Below are positions 35,556 through 45,385 of a DNA stretch of 64,000 nt, in pieces. Origin of the DNA: Flavobacterium resistens (GTDB lineage: Bacteria > Bacteroidota > Bacteroidia > Flavobacteriales > Flavobacteriaceae). The notes under the pieces were generated by a model. The model made no database searches and was not told the DNA's origin. It saw only the letters and a list, made by a program, of their open reading frames with translations. How positions within the stretch are numbered: the first letter of the stretch is position 1; every line of letters begins with the position of its first letter. A program made the position numbers and the translations under genes. Location: assembly GCF_900182645.1 (NCBI RefSeq), contig NZ_FXTA01000001.1:124001-188000 (forward strand), written 5' to 3'.

Positions 35556-35585
35556 CAAATATATATTGTACTTATGCAGTACAAA
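35556..35585 (-). promoter_or_regulatory. leuA promoter (-7 and -33)
   Basis: On the lower strand TATATTTG (35556-35563) fits the -7 consensus TAnnTTTG, and TTTG (35582-35585) lies 18 bases upstream as the -33 box. The implied leader before leuA is only about 25 bases, too short for an attenuation peptide. Confidence 0.65.
35566..35584. promoter_or_regulatory. operator-like inverted repeat in leuA promoter
   Basis: TTGTAC (35566-35571) and GTACAA (35579-35584) form a perfect 6-bp inverted repeat with a 7-base spacer, directly between and overlapping the -7 and -33 elements. This is the geometry of a dimeric repressor site. The regulator is unknown. Confidence 0.55.
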
Positions 35586-35675
35586 ATTCGTTTTAATGAA
35601 ATTATACTGTTCATAAAACAATTTATACCTAGTTAATTACTTTATAATCAATAAGTTATATTATTATTTTTTACA

Positions 35676-37220
35676 ATGGCTAACCATCAAAAAGATTTCT
35701 TATTTGTTCTGATTAAATCACTTTCCAAATCTGAAAAAAGACAATTTAAAATTTTTGCGAGCCGATTAGAAACCAGTTCGAACACAAAATTTATTGAACT
35801 GTTTAATATTTTAGACAAATCTGAAACGTATGATGAAAAGCTTATTCTAAAAAGCGGAAGTATTAAAAAAGTTCAGTTATCTAACTTAAAATCATACTTA
35901 TACAAGCAGATTTTAGTTAGTATCCGATTAAATATTCCGAGCCAGAATATTCGTTACCAATTGCGCGAGCAGATTGATTTTGCTGTTATTCTTTATAATA
36001 AAGGTTTGTACAAACAGAGTTTAAAAATTCTAGACAAAACAAAACAGCAGGCTTTAGAAAATGATGAAAAATATATGGCTTATGAGATTGTAGAATTCGA
36101 AAAATTAATCGAATCACAATACATTACCCGAAGTATTCAAGGCCGCGCTGACGAATTAGTAATTCAGGCAAAAGAATTGAATTACAGAAACACGATTTCA
36201 AGCAAATTATCCAATTTATCGCTTCAGTTATACGGAATCATGCTGAAAACCGGTTACGTAAAAAGCGATGAAGAATATAAATATATTGACGATTATTTCA
36301 ACAGACATATTGCAAAACTAGACGAAAGCAAGTTTGGTTTTAGAGAGAAATATTGGTTTTACAATGCTAATTTGTGGCGCAGTTTCTTAGTTCAGGATTT
36401 CTTAGCAAGTTATAAATACGCTTATAAATGGGTTACGCTGTTTTATGATAATCCAAATATGATTTATCTGAATCCAGTATTTTTCTTAAAAGGAAATCAT
36501 TACTTTTTGGAATCACTTTATATGTTGAAATATACTTCGAATTTCAAAAGATACCTTTCACTTTTAGAAGAAACGATCGAAGATCCAAGATTTCCGGTAA
36601 ATGATAACATTGCATCGCTATCATTTCTATACATATATAATAATAAGCTGAATTTACATATTTTAGAAGGGACTTTTGCCGAAAGCGAATATTTGATTCC
36701 GGAAATTTTAGAACGACTGAAATTACACAGCGAACATCTTGATGAACATCACGAAATGTTGTTTTTCTACAAAATCGCTTCGATTTATTTTGGAAATGAA
36801 AAGTACAACGAATGTATTCTTTACTTAGATAAAATCATCAATAACAAGAATTTGACAATGCGTGAGGATTTAATGTGCTTCGCGAGACTTTTGTCGTTGA
36901 TTGCACATTACGAATTAGGAAAAGATTATTATTTAGAAAATCATCTTAAAAGCACGTATAAATTCTTATTGAAAATGAATGATTTACATGAAGTTCAAAA
37001 GGAAATCATCAAATTTTTAAGAAACTTAAATAATTTTTATCCAGCCGATATTAAGAAGGAATTCAAGAAAATGCACGCTCGTTTTGTTGAACTTGAAAAG
37101 AACACTTACGAAAAAAGAGCTTTCTTATATTTAGATATTATTTCCTGGCTTGAAAGCAAAATCGAAAATCGCAAGATTGCTGATATAATAAAGGAAAAAG
37201 CTAAGCTGAATAGTCGTTAA
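35676..37220 (+). CDS. large helical protein of unknown function
   Basis: The 514-residue product is predicted almost fully helical, begins MANHQKDFLFVLIKSLSKSEKRQFKIF and shows repeated hydrophobic heptads such as YNKGLYKQSLKILDKTKQQ and YFGNEKYNECILYLDKIIN, suggestive of TPR-like repeats. There is no signal peptide, membrane segment or catalytic motif. It is divergent from leuA and followed by a strong terminator, so it is monocistronic. It resembles conserved Bacteroidota proteins without a name. Confidence 0.7.
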   Translation: MANHQKDFLFVLIKSLSKSEKRQFKIFASRLETSSNTKFIELFNILDKSETYDEKLILKSGSIKKVQLSNLKSYLYKQILVSIRLNIPSQNIRYQLREQIDFAVILYNKGLYKQSLKILDKTKQQALENDEKYMAYEIVEFEKLIESQYITRSIQGRADELVIQAKELNYRNTISSKLSNLSLQLYGIMLKTGYVKSDEEYKYIDDYFNRHIAKLDESKFGFREKYWFYNANLWRSFLVQDFLASYKYAYKWVTLFYDNPNMIYLNPVFFLKGNHYFLESLYMLKYTSNFKRYLSLLEETIEDPRFPVNDNIASLSFLYIYNNKLNLHILEGTFAESEYLIPEILERLKLHSEHLDEHHEMLFFYKIASIYFGNEKYNECILYLDKIINNKNLTMREDLMCFARLLSLIAHYELGKDYYLENHLKSTYKFLLKMNDLHEVQKEIIKFLRNLNNFYPADIKKEFKKMHARFVELEKNTYEKRAFLYLDIISWLESKIENRKIADIIKEKAKLNSR

Positions 37221-37240
37221 GGCTTTAAATTTTAATAACA

Positions 37241-37275
37241 AAAAAGCGTAAAAGATCTGATCTTTTACGCTTTTT
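37241..37275. terminator. bidirectional intrinsic terminator
   Basis: AAAAAGCGTAAAAGAT (37241-37256) pairs exactly with its complement (37260-37275) across a 3-base loop. It separates the helical protein gene from the convergent M1 metallopeptidase. Confidence 0.92.
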
Positions 37276-37295
37276 TTATTGATTTTATCGAAGTT

Positions 37296-38951
37296 TTATT
37301 CTACAATATTCGAAGTTGTAACATAGAAATCTTTATCAACTTCTACTTTTCTATCTTCATTAGTAGTTTTTTCAGATTGCCATTCAGTTGTTGGTTTTAA
37401 CCACATTTCGACTCCATTTAGTTTTATTCTAACCGGCATATCAAATTTAGCTACGCAATTTGTCCAATGATACCCAAAAGTTCCATTTTTAAACATGTAT
37501 TCAAAAACAGGAATTTGAGTTGTAGTCAAATATTGAGCAAAAACTCTATTGAAATTAATTCCTGATTGCTCGTTGATATAATCCTGAATTTGTTTACCTG
37601 TAATCGTTTGGTGATAAAAGGTTTTATTCATTCCTCTCAAAATCGATTTCCATTTTGCATCGTCATTAATTACCTGACGAATCATATGTAACATTGAAGC
37701 TCCTTTTGGATACATATCTCCAGATCCTTCGTTATTTACATCATAATGGCCAATAATTGGCGTATCATTTTTAATATTTTTTCTGCATCCAATAATATAT
37801 TCAGAAGCGGCGTCTTTTCCATAATAATATTCCAAAAACAAACTTTCTGAATAGTTGGTAAAACTTTCGTGAACCCACATGTCAGCAATATCTTTGTAAG
37901 TAATATTATTTGCGAACCATTCGTGGCCAGATTCGTGAATAATAATGAAATCAAACTTTAATCCCCAACCAGTTCCGCTTAAATCACGTCCTAAATAACC
38001 GTTTTTATATTGGTTTCCATAAGTTACAGAACTTTGGTGTTCCATACCTAAATACGGAACTTCTACTAATTTATAGCTGTCTTCGTAAAACGGATAAGGT
38101 CCAAACCAGTTTTCAAAAGCTTTTAGCATTTTTGGAGCATCTTTAAATTGCTCTTTAGCTAGAACCAAATTATCTCTCAAAACATAATAATTACAATCTA
38201 AATTGCCTTTTTCACCTTTATAAACTTCAGAGAAATTAACATAATCACCAATATTGATATTTACACCGTAATTGTTAATTGGATTCGAAACATACCAATT
38301 AAAAGTTTTCGTTCCGTCTTTTTCTTTTTTAACGCTTTTTAATCTTCCGTTTGAAACATCTGTCAAATCTCCAGGAACATTCACGCTGATTAACATATTT
38401 TCGACTTCATCGTACATATGATCTTTACAAGGCCACCAAACACTCGCGCCTAAACCCTGACATGACGTAGCAATAAAATCCTTTCCGTTTTTATCTTTCT
38501 TCCAAGAAAATCCACCGTCCCAAGGCGCTCTCACGGCTTCTTTTGGTTTTCCTTCAAACTTGATTATAATTTCTTTTGAATCTCCAACTTTCTGTTTTTC
38601 TACTAAAGTGATGAAGAAAGCATTTCCGTCTCGTTCAAACTTTAATGGCAAACCATTCTGAGTCACTTTTGTGATATTCATTGGCTGCTGCAAATCGATT
38701 TGCATTCTATTGTTTTCTGCCAAAACAGTATAACGTACTGTATTTGAACCTGAAATTGATTTCTCTGAAGGATTCACTTTTACATCTAAATGATAATATT
38801 TCAAATCCCACCAGGCTCTTTCTTTTGTAATGCTGCCACGCAAACTATCCTGATGCGTAAAAACAGTTTCTGACTTGTTTAAAAGTCCTTGCGCATTTGC
38901 ACCAAAACCAACTAAAAAGGCGATAAAAGCGCCACCAAAGTATTTTCTCAT
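37296..38951 (-). CDS. secreted M1-family metallopeptidase, copy 1
   Basis: The 551-residue protein has a signal peptide (MRKYFGGAFIAFLVGFGANAQ) and the gluzincin active site H339-E-S-G-H343 with the third zinc ligand Glu362 eighteen residues on (DMWVHESF). The exopeptidase motif appears as YLGMEHQ instead of GxMEN. It would act in the periplasm or outside as an aminopeptidase. A closely similar gene lies just upstream, indicating tandem duplication. The C-terminal domain after about residue 450 is short compared with classic M1 enzymes. Confidence 0.9.
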   Translation of the reverse strand: MRKYFGGAFIAFLVGFGANAQGLLNKSETVFTHQDSLRGSITKERAWWDLKYYHLDVKVNPSEKSISGSNTVRYTVLAENNRMQIDLQQPMNITKVTQNGLPLKFERDGNAFFITLVEKQKVGDSKEIIIKFEGKPKEAVRAPWDGGFSWKKDKNGKDFIATSCQGLGASVWWPCKDHMYDEVENMLISVNVPGDLTDVSNGRLKSVKKEKDGTKTFNWYVSNPINNYGVNINIGDYVNFSEVYKGEKGNLDCNYYVLRDNLVLAKEQFKDAPKMLKAFENWFGPYPFYEDSYKLVEVPYLGMEHQSSVTYGNQYKNGYLGRDLSGTGWGLKFDFIIIHESGHEWFANNITYKDIADMWVHESFTNYSESLFLEYYYGKDAASEYIIGCRKNIKNDTPIIGHYDVNNEGSGDMYPKGASMLHMIRQVINDDAKWKSILRGMNKTFYHQTITGKQIQDYINEQSGINFNRVFAQYLTTTQIPVFEYMFKNGTFGYHWTNCVAKFDMPVRIKLNGVEMWLKPTTEWQSEKTTNEDRKVEVDKDFYVTTSNIVE

Positions 38952-39060
38952 TATTTATAAATTTGTAATAAATAAGGTCTTTAAACCTGTTTAATCTGTA
39001 ACAAATGTAAACATTCAGATTAATTATTCTAAAATTTTATGATTTCTGAAATAAAAAAAC

Positions 39061-39095
39061 AAACCCGACTGAATATATAAACTTCAGTCGGGTTT
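39061..39095 (-). terminator. intrinsic terminator between M1 paralogues
   Basis: AAACCCGACTGAA (39061-39073) pairs exactly with TTCAGTCGGGTTT (39083-39095), with a T run in the lower-strand direction. The two paralogues are therefore transcribed separately. Confidence 0.9.
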
Positions 39096-39118
39096 GATTT
39101 TTAATCTTTTAGAACAAT

Positions 39119-40771
39119 CTAATTCGTAATATCAGAAGTGGTAATATAAAAGTTTTTATCTGTTACAAGTGTTCGTTTATCACCTTTTACATCTAATACC
39201 TGCCATTCATTTTTAGGTTTTAGCCAGGTTTCAGCACCATTTAAATTTACTTTTAGAGGCATATTAAATTCTGGCGTACAATTGATCCAATGATATGCTA
39301 ATTTTTGCTTAAAGAAAAAATATTCAAAAGTTGGCAATTGAGTTGTTCTTAAATACTGATTAAAAATAGGACTTAAATCGATACCTGATTCTTTACTCAT
39401 ATAATCCTCAATTTCTTTAGTGGTAACGGTTTTATGATAAAAAGTGCTGTTTAAGCCTCTTAAAATGTTTTTCCATTTTGCATCGTCATTCACAAGCTGA
39501 CGAATGGTATGCAACATATTTGCTCCTTTTGGATACATATCACCAGAACCTTCTTTATTGACATTATAAGTACCAATAATTGGCTTGTCATTACTAATCA
39601 ATTTTCTTTCACCAATAATATAGGCTGCTGCAGCATCTTTACCATAATAATATTCAATAAAAAGACTTTCAGAATAAGTAGTAAAGCTTTCATGAATCCA
39701 CATATCAGCAATATCTTTGTAGGTAATATTATTAGCAAACCATTCGTGACCGGATTCGTGAATAATAATGTAATCAAATTTTAAGCCCCAACCAGTTCTG
39801 CTCATATCATCTCCCAGATAGCCATTTTTAAATTCGTTTCCGTAAGTCACAGAACTTTGATGTTCCATACCTAAATAAGGTGCTTCTACCAATTTATAAC
39901 TGTCTTCATACCAAGGATAAGGTCCAAACCAGTTTTCAAAAGCTTTCAGCATTCGTGGCGCATCTTTAAAATGTTCTTTAGCAATTGCCAAATTATCTTT
40001 CAGAACATAATAACTACAATCTAAATCACCTTTTTCTCCTTTATATTTCTCCGAAAAATTGACATAATCACCAATATTAATATTTACGCCATAATTATTA
40101 ATCGGATTTGAAACATACCAATTAAAAGTTTTTGTTCCGTCTTTTTCTTTTTTAACGCTTTGTAGTCTTCCGTTCGAAACATCAGTTAAATCTCCGGGAA
40201 CATTCACACTAATCAGCATATTTTCAACTTCATCATACATATGATCCTTGCATGGCCACCAAATACTAGCGCCTAAACCCTGGCATGATGAAGCAATAAA
40301 ATCTTTTCCGTTTTTATCTTTTTTCCAGGTAATCCCTCCGTCCCATGGTGGATTAACAGCTTCCTTAGGTTTTCCTCCAAAAGAAACAACAACCTCTTTC
40401 GTTTCTCCAACTTTTTGTTCTTCAGATAACTCTATAAAAAAAGCATTTCCGTTTCGTTCAAATTTCAGTTCTTTTCCATTTTGAATCACTTTCGTAATAT
40501 TCATTGGTTCCTGCAAATCGATTTGCATTTTATTATTTTCAGTCAAAACTGTATAACGTACTGTATTTGAACCTGTAATTGTTTTTTCAACCGGATTTAC
40601 TTTGACATTTAAATGATAATATTTCAAATCCCACCAAGCTCTTTCTTTTGTGACGCTTCCTCGTAAAGTGTCCTGATGTGTCAAAGTTTCTGACTTGCTA
40701 AAAATAGACTGTGAATGTGCTGAAAAACCAGAAATTAAAGCTATCAAAATAGCGCTTAAGTTTTTTTTCAT
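39119..40771 (-). CDS. secreted M1-family metallopeptidase, copy 2
   Basis: The 550-residue product matches copy 1 along its whole length at most positions, with the same HESGH (H338) and VHESF-like WIHESF motif, YLGMEHQ loop and signal peptide (MKKNLSAILIALISGFSAHSQ). The start at 40771 is chosen because it opens the signal peptide; 16 further codons upstream are open. The differences are concentrated in the N-terminal 130 and C-terminal 100 residues, suggesting divergence in substrate-facing parts. Confidence 0.9.
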   Translation of the reverse strand: MKKNLSAILIALISGFSAHSQSIFSKSETLTHQDTLRGSVTKERAWWDLKYYHLNVKVNPVEKTITGSNTVRYTVLTENNKMQIDLQEPMNITKVIQNGKELKFERNGNAFFIELSEEQKVGETKEVVVSFGGKPKEAVNPPWDGGITWKKDKNGKDFIASSCQGLGASIWWPCKDHMYDEVENMLISVNVPGDLTDVSNGRLQSVKKEKDGTKTFNWYVSNPINNYGVNINIGDYVNFSEKYKGEKGDLDCSYYVLKDNLAIAKEHFKDAPRMLKAFENWFGPYPWYEDSYKLVEAPYLGMEHQSSVTYGNEFKNGYLGDDMSRTGWGLKFDYIIIHESGHEWFANNITYKDIADMWIHESFTTYSESLFIEYYYGKDAAAAYIIGERKLISNDKPIIGTYNVNKEGSGDMYPKGANMLHTIRQLVNDDAKWKNILRGLNSTFYHKTVTTKEIEDYMSKESGIDLSPIFNQYLRTTQLPTFEYFFFKQKLAYHWINCTPEFNMPLKVNLNGAETWLKPKNEWQVLDVKGDKRTLVTDKNFYITTSDITN

Positions 40772-40885
40772 AAAATAATTTGAAAATTTAAAGATTATTG
40801 GAAAAATGTTTGCATTCAAAACAAAAAAATAACACTAAAATTAATAATTCTTCTCTATTTTTAGCTTTTTAAATCATTCATTTTT

Positions 40886-41584
40886 ATGAAATCTTATTTT
40901 ATACTGTATTTATTGCTTTTCTTATTTCTTAACAATTCCTATTCACAAGAAATCCCCATTCATAAAACTACTGAAAAAGTTATTATTGACGGCGATTTAT
41001 CAGATTGGAAAACTCCATTTTTAGGACCATTTGTTATTCATAATTCGGGAGAAAAATCAACTCAAAATACTTTTGTTTCCTTCTCATGGAATGACGAAAA
41101 TCTTTATATTGCTTATCGCTGCTCAGATTCTAAAATAATTGGAGCAAAACAAAAAAACGATACACAGATTTTCAATACAGATGATTTAGTAGAAATTTTC
41201 ATTGATCCCGACGGTGACGGACAAAACTATATTGAAATTGGAGTAAATGCTTATTCCACTTATTATGATATGCTTTTAAAATGTATTTCGCCAGATTGCG
41301 GCGGATGGAAAATGTCAATGGCTTATAACATTTCTGGACTGGAAACCGCAAGCAAAATTAATCCTGAGGGTTTTTCTGCAGAAATTAAAATTTCATTTTC
41401 AAGTTTAGAAAAAATTGAAAATGGAAATTTTATAAAACCAAAAACTGGCACAAAATGGAGAGGAAATGCTTTTAGAATAGATTACGGTAACACAACCGAA
41501 TATCTTGCAATTCAACCTTATAAAAGTTTAAAATTCGGATTTCATCAACCTTCTGAATTTGCTGTTTTTGAGTTTAAAGAATAA
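40886..41584 (+). CDS. secreted CBM9-like domain protein
   Basis: The 232-residue protein has a signal peptide ending ...NNSYSQ and a single carbohydrate-binding family 9-like beta-sandwich: VIIDGDLSDWK at the start and FNTDDLVEIFIDPDGDGQNY in the middle, both typical of that domain. No catalytic domain is attached. Likely periplasmic or surface ligand binding; sugar not proven. Divergent from the M1 copy-2 gene. Confidence 0.78.
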   Translation: MKSYFILYLLLFLFLNNSYSQEIPIHKTTEKVIIDGDLSDWKTPFLGPFVIHNSGEKSTQNTFVSFSWNDENLYIAYRCSDSKIIGAKQKNDTQIFNTDDLVEIFIDPDGDGQNYIEIGVNAYSTYYDMLLKCISPDCGGWKMSMAYNISGLETASKINPEGFSAEIKISFSSLEKIENGNFIKPKTGTKWRGNAFRIDYGNTTEYLAIQPYKSLKFGFHQPSEFAVFEFKE

Positions 41585-41598
41585 AATTTAAAAAGCGA

Positions 41599-42309
41599 TC
41601 AACCGTAAGATTCAAGTCCAATCTGTGCTCCTCTTTTTAAATTTCTTTTACCTGCAATTCCGTTTATTACTAAACCTAAACCTGACAAAACAGCACCATA
41701 AAAAACAAGTCCGCCTCCGGTTCCTATTGTAAACACCAAACCAAGAGCTAAAAGAACAATTCCAATTATAATATTTCTAGTAAATTTTCTGGAAAAATCT
41801 TTACGGGTAATATCATTTATACGATCTATTTTCTTTAGAACAGAAACTGGAATTTTAACACTTCTTTGTTCAATTATATTGCTTACAATAAAATAATTTT
41901 CTTTAGAGTAGCTTTCTGTAAGTTCTCCAAAGTTTCCGTTTTCTATTATTTTATCCAGAATACTTTCAAAATTTTCAAGCAATTCTGCATCAGTAAGATC
42001 TTTGTGATTATCTTCAATTATATCCTCGATATTTTCTTCAAATTCAAGTCTTCTTTCCGATAAATATTCAATTTGTTCCAAAGGAGAAAGATCTTCGATA
42101 TGTCTCTTTTCTGTTTCTTTCTCTTCTGCTATTTTCTTTTCATTGGCTTCTTTCAGGATGGCATCAATATCAATATTTCTGGCAACTAAAATTTCCTTTG
42201 CAACAACGAGTGCATCAGGATTGTATTTACTGGCGTTTTTAGTCAGCATCAAAATTAAATCTTCGTCTGAATGATCCACAAAACGCTTTCTGAATGTTTC
42301 TATATCCAT
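41599..42309 (-). CDS. coiled-coil membrane protein of unknown function
   Basis: The 236-residue product has an acidic helical region with a charged stretch (EANEKKIAEEKETEKRHIED) in the first half and two membrane helices near the C terminus (about 181-200 and 203-220), ending in a basic NLKRGAQIG tail. The topology suggests a small membrane-tethered protein with its N-terminal part in the cytoplasm. No family recognised. It lies just beyond the his operon and may be read through from it. Confidence 0.6.
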   Translation of the reverse strand: MDIETFRKRFVDHSDEDLILMLTKNASKYNPDALVVAKEILVARNIDIDAILKEANEKKIAEEKETEKRHIEDLSPLEQIEYLSERRLEFEENIEDIIEDNHKDLTDAELLENFESILDKIIENGNFGELTESYSKENYFIVSNIIEQRSVKIPVSVLKKIDRINDITRKDFSRKFTRNIIIGIVLLALGLVFTIGTGGGLVFYGAVLSGLGLVINGIAGKRNLKRGAQIGLESYG

Positions 42310-42388
42310 GGCTTAAATATTTACGTAAATATCAAAAAATAAAATTTATTTTAACATAATTTAGTAAATATTTTTTCACAATTTAAAA

Positions 42389-42985
42389 TTATTTCTGACG
42401 TTTCTTCAAAACTTCAACAACGTCATTTAATTGAAAACCTTTTGCCTGCAATAAAATCAAATAATGAAAAAGCAAATCTGCACTTTCGCTCAAAAATAAA
42501 TCGTCATTCTCATCTTTAGCTTCAATAACCACTTCTACAGCTTCTTCTCCAACTTTCTGAGCAATTTTATTGATGCCTTTTTCAAATAAAGATGCCACAT
42601 AACTTTTCTCAGAATCAGCATTTTCTCTTCTGATTTTGATTGTATTTTCCAATTGAGAAATAAAACCATAATTCGCTTCATTTGGCTCTTGCCAACAAGT
42701 ATCTGCACCTGTGTGACATGTAGGTCCAACAGGTTTTGCCTGAATCAAAAGCGTATCACCGTCGCAGTCATTTTTAATACTTACCAAATTCAAAAAGTTA
42801 CCACTCTCCTCGCCTTTTGTCCAAAGTCTTTGTTTTGAACGACTGAAGAAAGTTACTTTTTGAGTTTCTATGGTTTTTTGAAGCGATTCTTCGTTCATAT
42901 AACCCAGCATCAAAACATTTTTAGTTTCTGAATCCTGAATTATTGCCGGAATCAATCCGTGTGCACTTTTTATATCGATTTCCAT
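42389..42985 (-). CDS. hisIE: phosphoribosyl-AMP cyclohydrolase / phosphoribosyl-ATP pyrophosphatase
   Basis: The 198-residue bifunctional protein has the HisI half with metal-binding NDCDGDT (about 72-78) and Cys90 and Cys97 (CHTGADTCW), then the helical HisE half (about 108-198, with VGEEAVEVVIEAK). It does steps 2 and 3 of histidine synthesis and is last in the operon. Confidence 0.95.
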   Translation of the reverse strand: MEIDIKSAHGLIPAIIQDSETKNVLMLGYMNEESLQKTIETQKVTFFSRSKQRLWTKGEESGNFLNLVSIKNDCDGDTLLIQAKPVGPTCHTGADTCWQEPNEANYGFISQLENTIKIRRENADSEKSYVASLFEKGINKIAQKVGEEAVEVVIEAKDENDDLFLSESADLLFHYLILLQAKGFQLNDVVEVLKKRQK

Positions 42986-43029
42986 AATTTTAGTCTAAAG
43001 TTGAAAAGTCCAAAGTCTTAAAGTTAAAA

Positions 43030-43785
43030 CTATAATCGAACTTCTATATTATTATTTTTTAATTCTTGTTTCAAAGCTTTTATCTCAATTTCTTTAAAGT
43101 GAAAAACGCTTGCTGCCAAAGCGGCATCTGCTTTTCCTTTTTTAAATGAATCAACAAAATGCTGAATATTTCCGGCACCTCCCGAAGCAATAATTGGAAT
43201 ATTCACTAATTCTGAAAGCTTAGCCAAAGCCTCGTTTGCAAAACCATTTTTAGTTCCGTCATTATCCATCGAAGTGAACAAAATTTCTCCCGCACCACGT
43301 TCTGCGACTTCAACAGCCCAATCAAAAAGATTCAATTCAGTTGGCACTTTACCTCCAACCAAATGCACTATCCATTGTCCGTCAATTTGTTTGGCATCAA
43401 TTGCAACAACGACGCATTGACTTCCAAATTTCTGTGCCAAATCATTAATTAATTGCGGATTTTTAACTGCCGATGAATTGATTGAAACTTTATCAGCGCC
43501 ATTATTCAACAGAATATCGACATCTTCAACAGATGAAATTCCACCTCCAACTGTAAACGGAATATTGATTTTCTCAGCAACGCTTCGCACCATATTTACT
43601 AAGGTTTTACGTCTTTCTTCCGTAGCCGAAATATCCAAAAAAACCAATTCGTCTGCACCTTCAGCCGAATAAATTTCAGCCAATTCAACAGGATCTCCGG
43701 CATCGCGCAAGTCAACGAAATTAACACCTTTTACGGTTCTTCCGTTTTTTATATCCAAACAAGGTATGATTCTTTTTGCTAACAT
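43030..43785 (-). CDS. hisF: imidazole glycerol phosphate synthase cyclase subunit
   Basis: The 251-residue half-barrel repeat protein has both catalytic aspartates, Asp11 (PCLDIKNG) and Asp130 (VVVAIDAK). It works with HisH, channelling ammonia to form imidazole glycerol phosphate and AICAR. 44 bp before hisIE. Confidence 0.97.
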   Translation of the reverse strand: MLAKRIIPCLDIKNGRTVKGVNFVDLRDAGDPVELAEIYSAEGADELVFLDISATEERRKTLVNMVRSVAEKINIPFTVGGGISSVEDVDILLNNGADKVSINSSAVKNPQLINDLAQKFGSQCVVVAIDAKQIDGQWIVHLVGGKVPTELNLFDWAVEVAERGAGEILFTSMDNDGTKNGFANEALAKLSELVNIPIIASGGAGNIQHFVDSFKKGKADAALAASVFHFKEIEIKALKQELKNNNIEVRL

Positions 43786-43809
43786 TTATTTATGTGTTAA
43801 TTTTTAATA

Positions 43810-43873
43810 TGCCAATTAGAAAATTTGATAATTTGAACGCAACGTCAAAAATTATCTAATTGTCTAATTGGCA
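43810..43873. repeat. imperfect 26-bp inverted repeat, hisA-hisF gap
   Basis: TGCCAATTAGA (43810-43820) is exactly complementary to 43863-43873. Extending inward to about 43835 and 43848 the arms remain mostly matched, and are built from TCTAATT words also seen at 3697-3740. Confidence 0.8.
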
Positions 43874-43890
43874 AATTATCTAATTAATTC

Positions 43891-44616
43891 TCATTTTCTA
43901 ATTATAAAATCCTGTAGTTGTTTCAAAGTGATTCTTCCTTCGTAAATCGCCTTTCCGATGATTGCTCCTTCACAACCAAGTTCAGCTAATTTTGGCAATT
44001 CATCGAAAGTTGAAATACCTCCTGAAGCAATTAATTTTATTCCTTTTGCCTCTGCTAAAATTTTGCTGTATAAATCAAAACTTGGGCCTTGAAGCATTCC
44101 ATCTTTGGCAATATCAGTGCAAATAACGTATTGAATTCCTTTTGATTGATAATCCTGAATAAACGGAACCAAATCTTCATTTGATTCTTCTAACCAGCCA
44201 GAAACTGCAATTTTTTCATCTTTTGCATCAGCGCCTAAAATAATTTTCTCAGAACCATATTCGGAAATCCATTTTTCGAAAATTGCTCTGTTTTTTACCG
44301 CAATACTTCCACCAGTAATTTGATTTGCACCGCTTTCAAAAGCAATTCTCAAATCGTCATCTGATTTTAATCCGCCACCAAAATCAATTTTTAAACTAGT
44401 TTGCGTTGCGATTTGCTCCAATATTTTATAATTGACAATTTTGCTTGATTTTGCGCCGTCAAGATCTACTAAATGCAAATATTCAATTCCGTGTGCTTCA
44501 AATGATTTCGCAACTTCAAGCGGATTTTCATTGTAAATTATTTTTGTGTCATAATCACCTTTGGATAAGCGAACGCATTTTCCTTCAATGATATCTATAG
44601 CTGGTATTATTCTCAT
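43891..44616 (-). CDS. hisA: ProFAR isomerase
   Basis: The 241-residue barrel protein has Asp8 ([14 protein letters not shown]) and Asp130 (ILGADAK), the catalytic pair of HisA. It isomerises ProFAR to PRFAR. Closely related to HisF but with the HisA-type VRLSKGDY start. Confidence 0.96.
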   Translation of the reverse strand: MRIIPAIDIIEGKCVRLSKGDYDTKIIYNENPLEVAKSFEAHGIEYLHLVDLDGAKSSKIVNYKILEQIATQTSLKIDFGGGLKSDDDLRIAFESGANQITGGSIAVKNRAIFEKWISEYGSEKIILGADAKDEKIAVSGWLEESNEDLVPFIQDYQSKGIQYVICTDIAKDGMLQGPSFDLYSKILAEAKGIKLIASGGISTFDELPKLAELGCEGAIIGKAIYEGRITLKQLQDFIIRK

Positions 44617-44706
44617 GTTTTTAATTTTAGAATTCAGATTTTAGATTTTAGATTCTCAAAGCTGAAATTGATATTTTGATTGATATTGATTTTTGAAATT
44701 GAAATT

Positions 44707-45288
44707 CTACATTTTTAGAAAATTGCCTAGAATCTTTTCCCCAACATCACCACTTTTTTCTGGGTGAAACTGCGTTCCGTAAAAATTATCTTTTTGTAAA
44801 GCCGATGCGTATTCTACATCGTAATTCGTTCTTGCAATGGCTTCTGTACAATTTGGCGCATAAAAACTGTGAACCAAATACATAAATTCATTTTCCGAAA
44901 TTCCCTTAAACAAATCGGTTTTTAAATCGTAAATCTGATTCCAGCCCATTTGAGGCACTTTTACGTTGTTTGAAAATTTCAAAACATCAACATCAAATAT
45001 TCCTAAACCTTTAGTATTTCCTTCTTCGGTTTGATTACACATTAATTGCATTCCGAGACAAATTCCCAAAACAGGTTGTTTCAATTGCGGAATTAAACTA
45101 TCCAAACCGCTTTCACGAAGTTTAGTCATCGCCGAACTCGCCTCGCCAACGCCAGGAAAAATAACTTTATCAGCCGATTTAATTTCGTTCGGATTATTAC
45201 TCAAAACAGCTTTAAACCCCAATCTTTCAATAGCAAACATAATGCTCTGAATATTTCCTGCTCCGTAATTTATAATTACTATTTTCAT
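44707..45288 (-). CDS. hisH: imidazole glycerol phosphate synthase glutaminase subunit
   Basis: The 193-residue class I glutamine amidotransferase has the catalytic triad Cys77 (GICLGMQ), His175 and Glu177 (TQFHPEKSG). It supplies ammonia to HisF. Preceded by the SMI1/KNR4 gene that interrupts the operon. Confidence 0.96.
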   Translation of the reverse strand: MKIVIINYGAGNIQSIMFAIERLGFKAVLSNNPNEIKSADKVIFPGVGEASSAMTKLRESGLDSLIPQLKQPVLGICLGMQLMCNQTEEGNTKGLGIFDVDVLKFSNNVKVPQMGWNQIYDLKTDLFKGISENEFMYLVHSFYAPNCTEAIARTNYDVEYASALQKDNFYGTQFHPEKSGDVGEKILGNFLKM

Positions 45289-45318
45289 TCTTTTTTCGTT
45301 TGTTTTATTTCAGGTTTC

Positions 45319-45371
45319 ATGTTTCAAGTTACTCAATAGAACGTAAAACCTGAAGCTTTAAACTTGAAACA
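45319..45371. repeat. inverted GTTTCAAGTT words, downstream of SMI1 gene
   Basis: CAGGTTTCATGTTTCAAGTT (45319-45338) faces AACCTGAAGCTTTAAAC and AACTTGAAAC (about 45348-45371). GTTTCAAGTT and AACTTGAAAC are exact complements. These words match, in inverted orientation, those upstream of the SMI1 gene. Confidence 0.65.
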
Positions 45372-45385
45372 AAATTTGATGTTGT

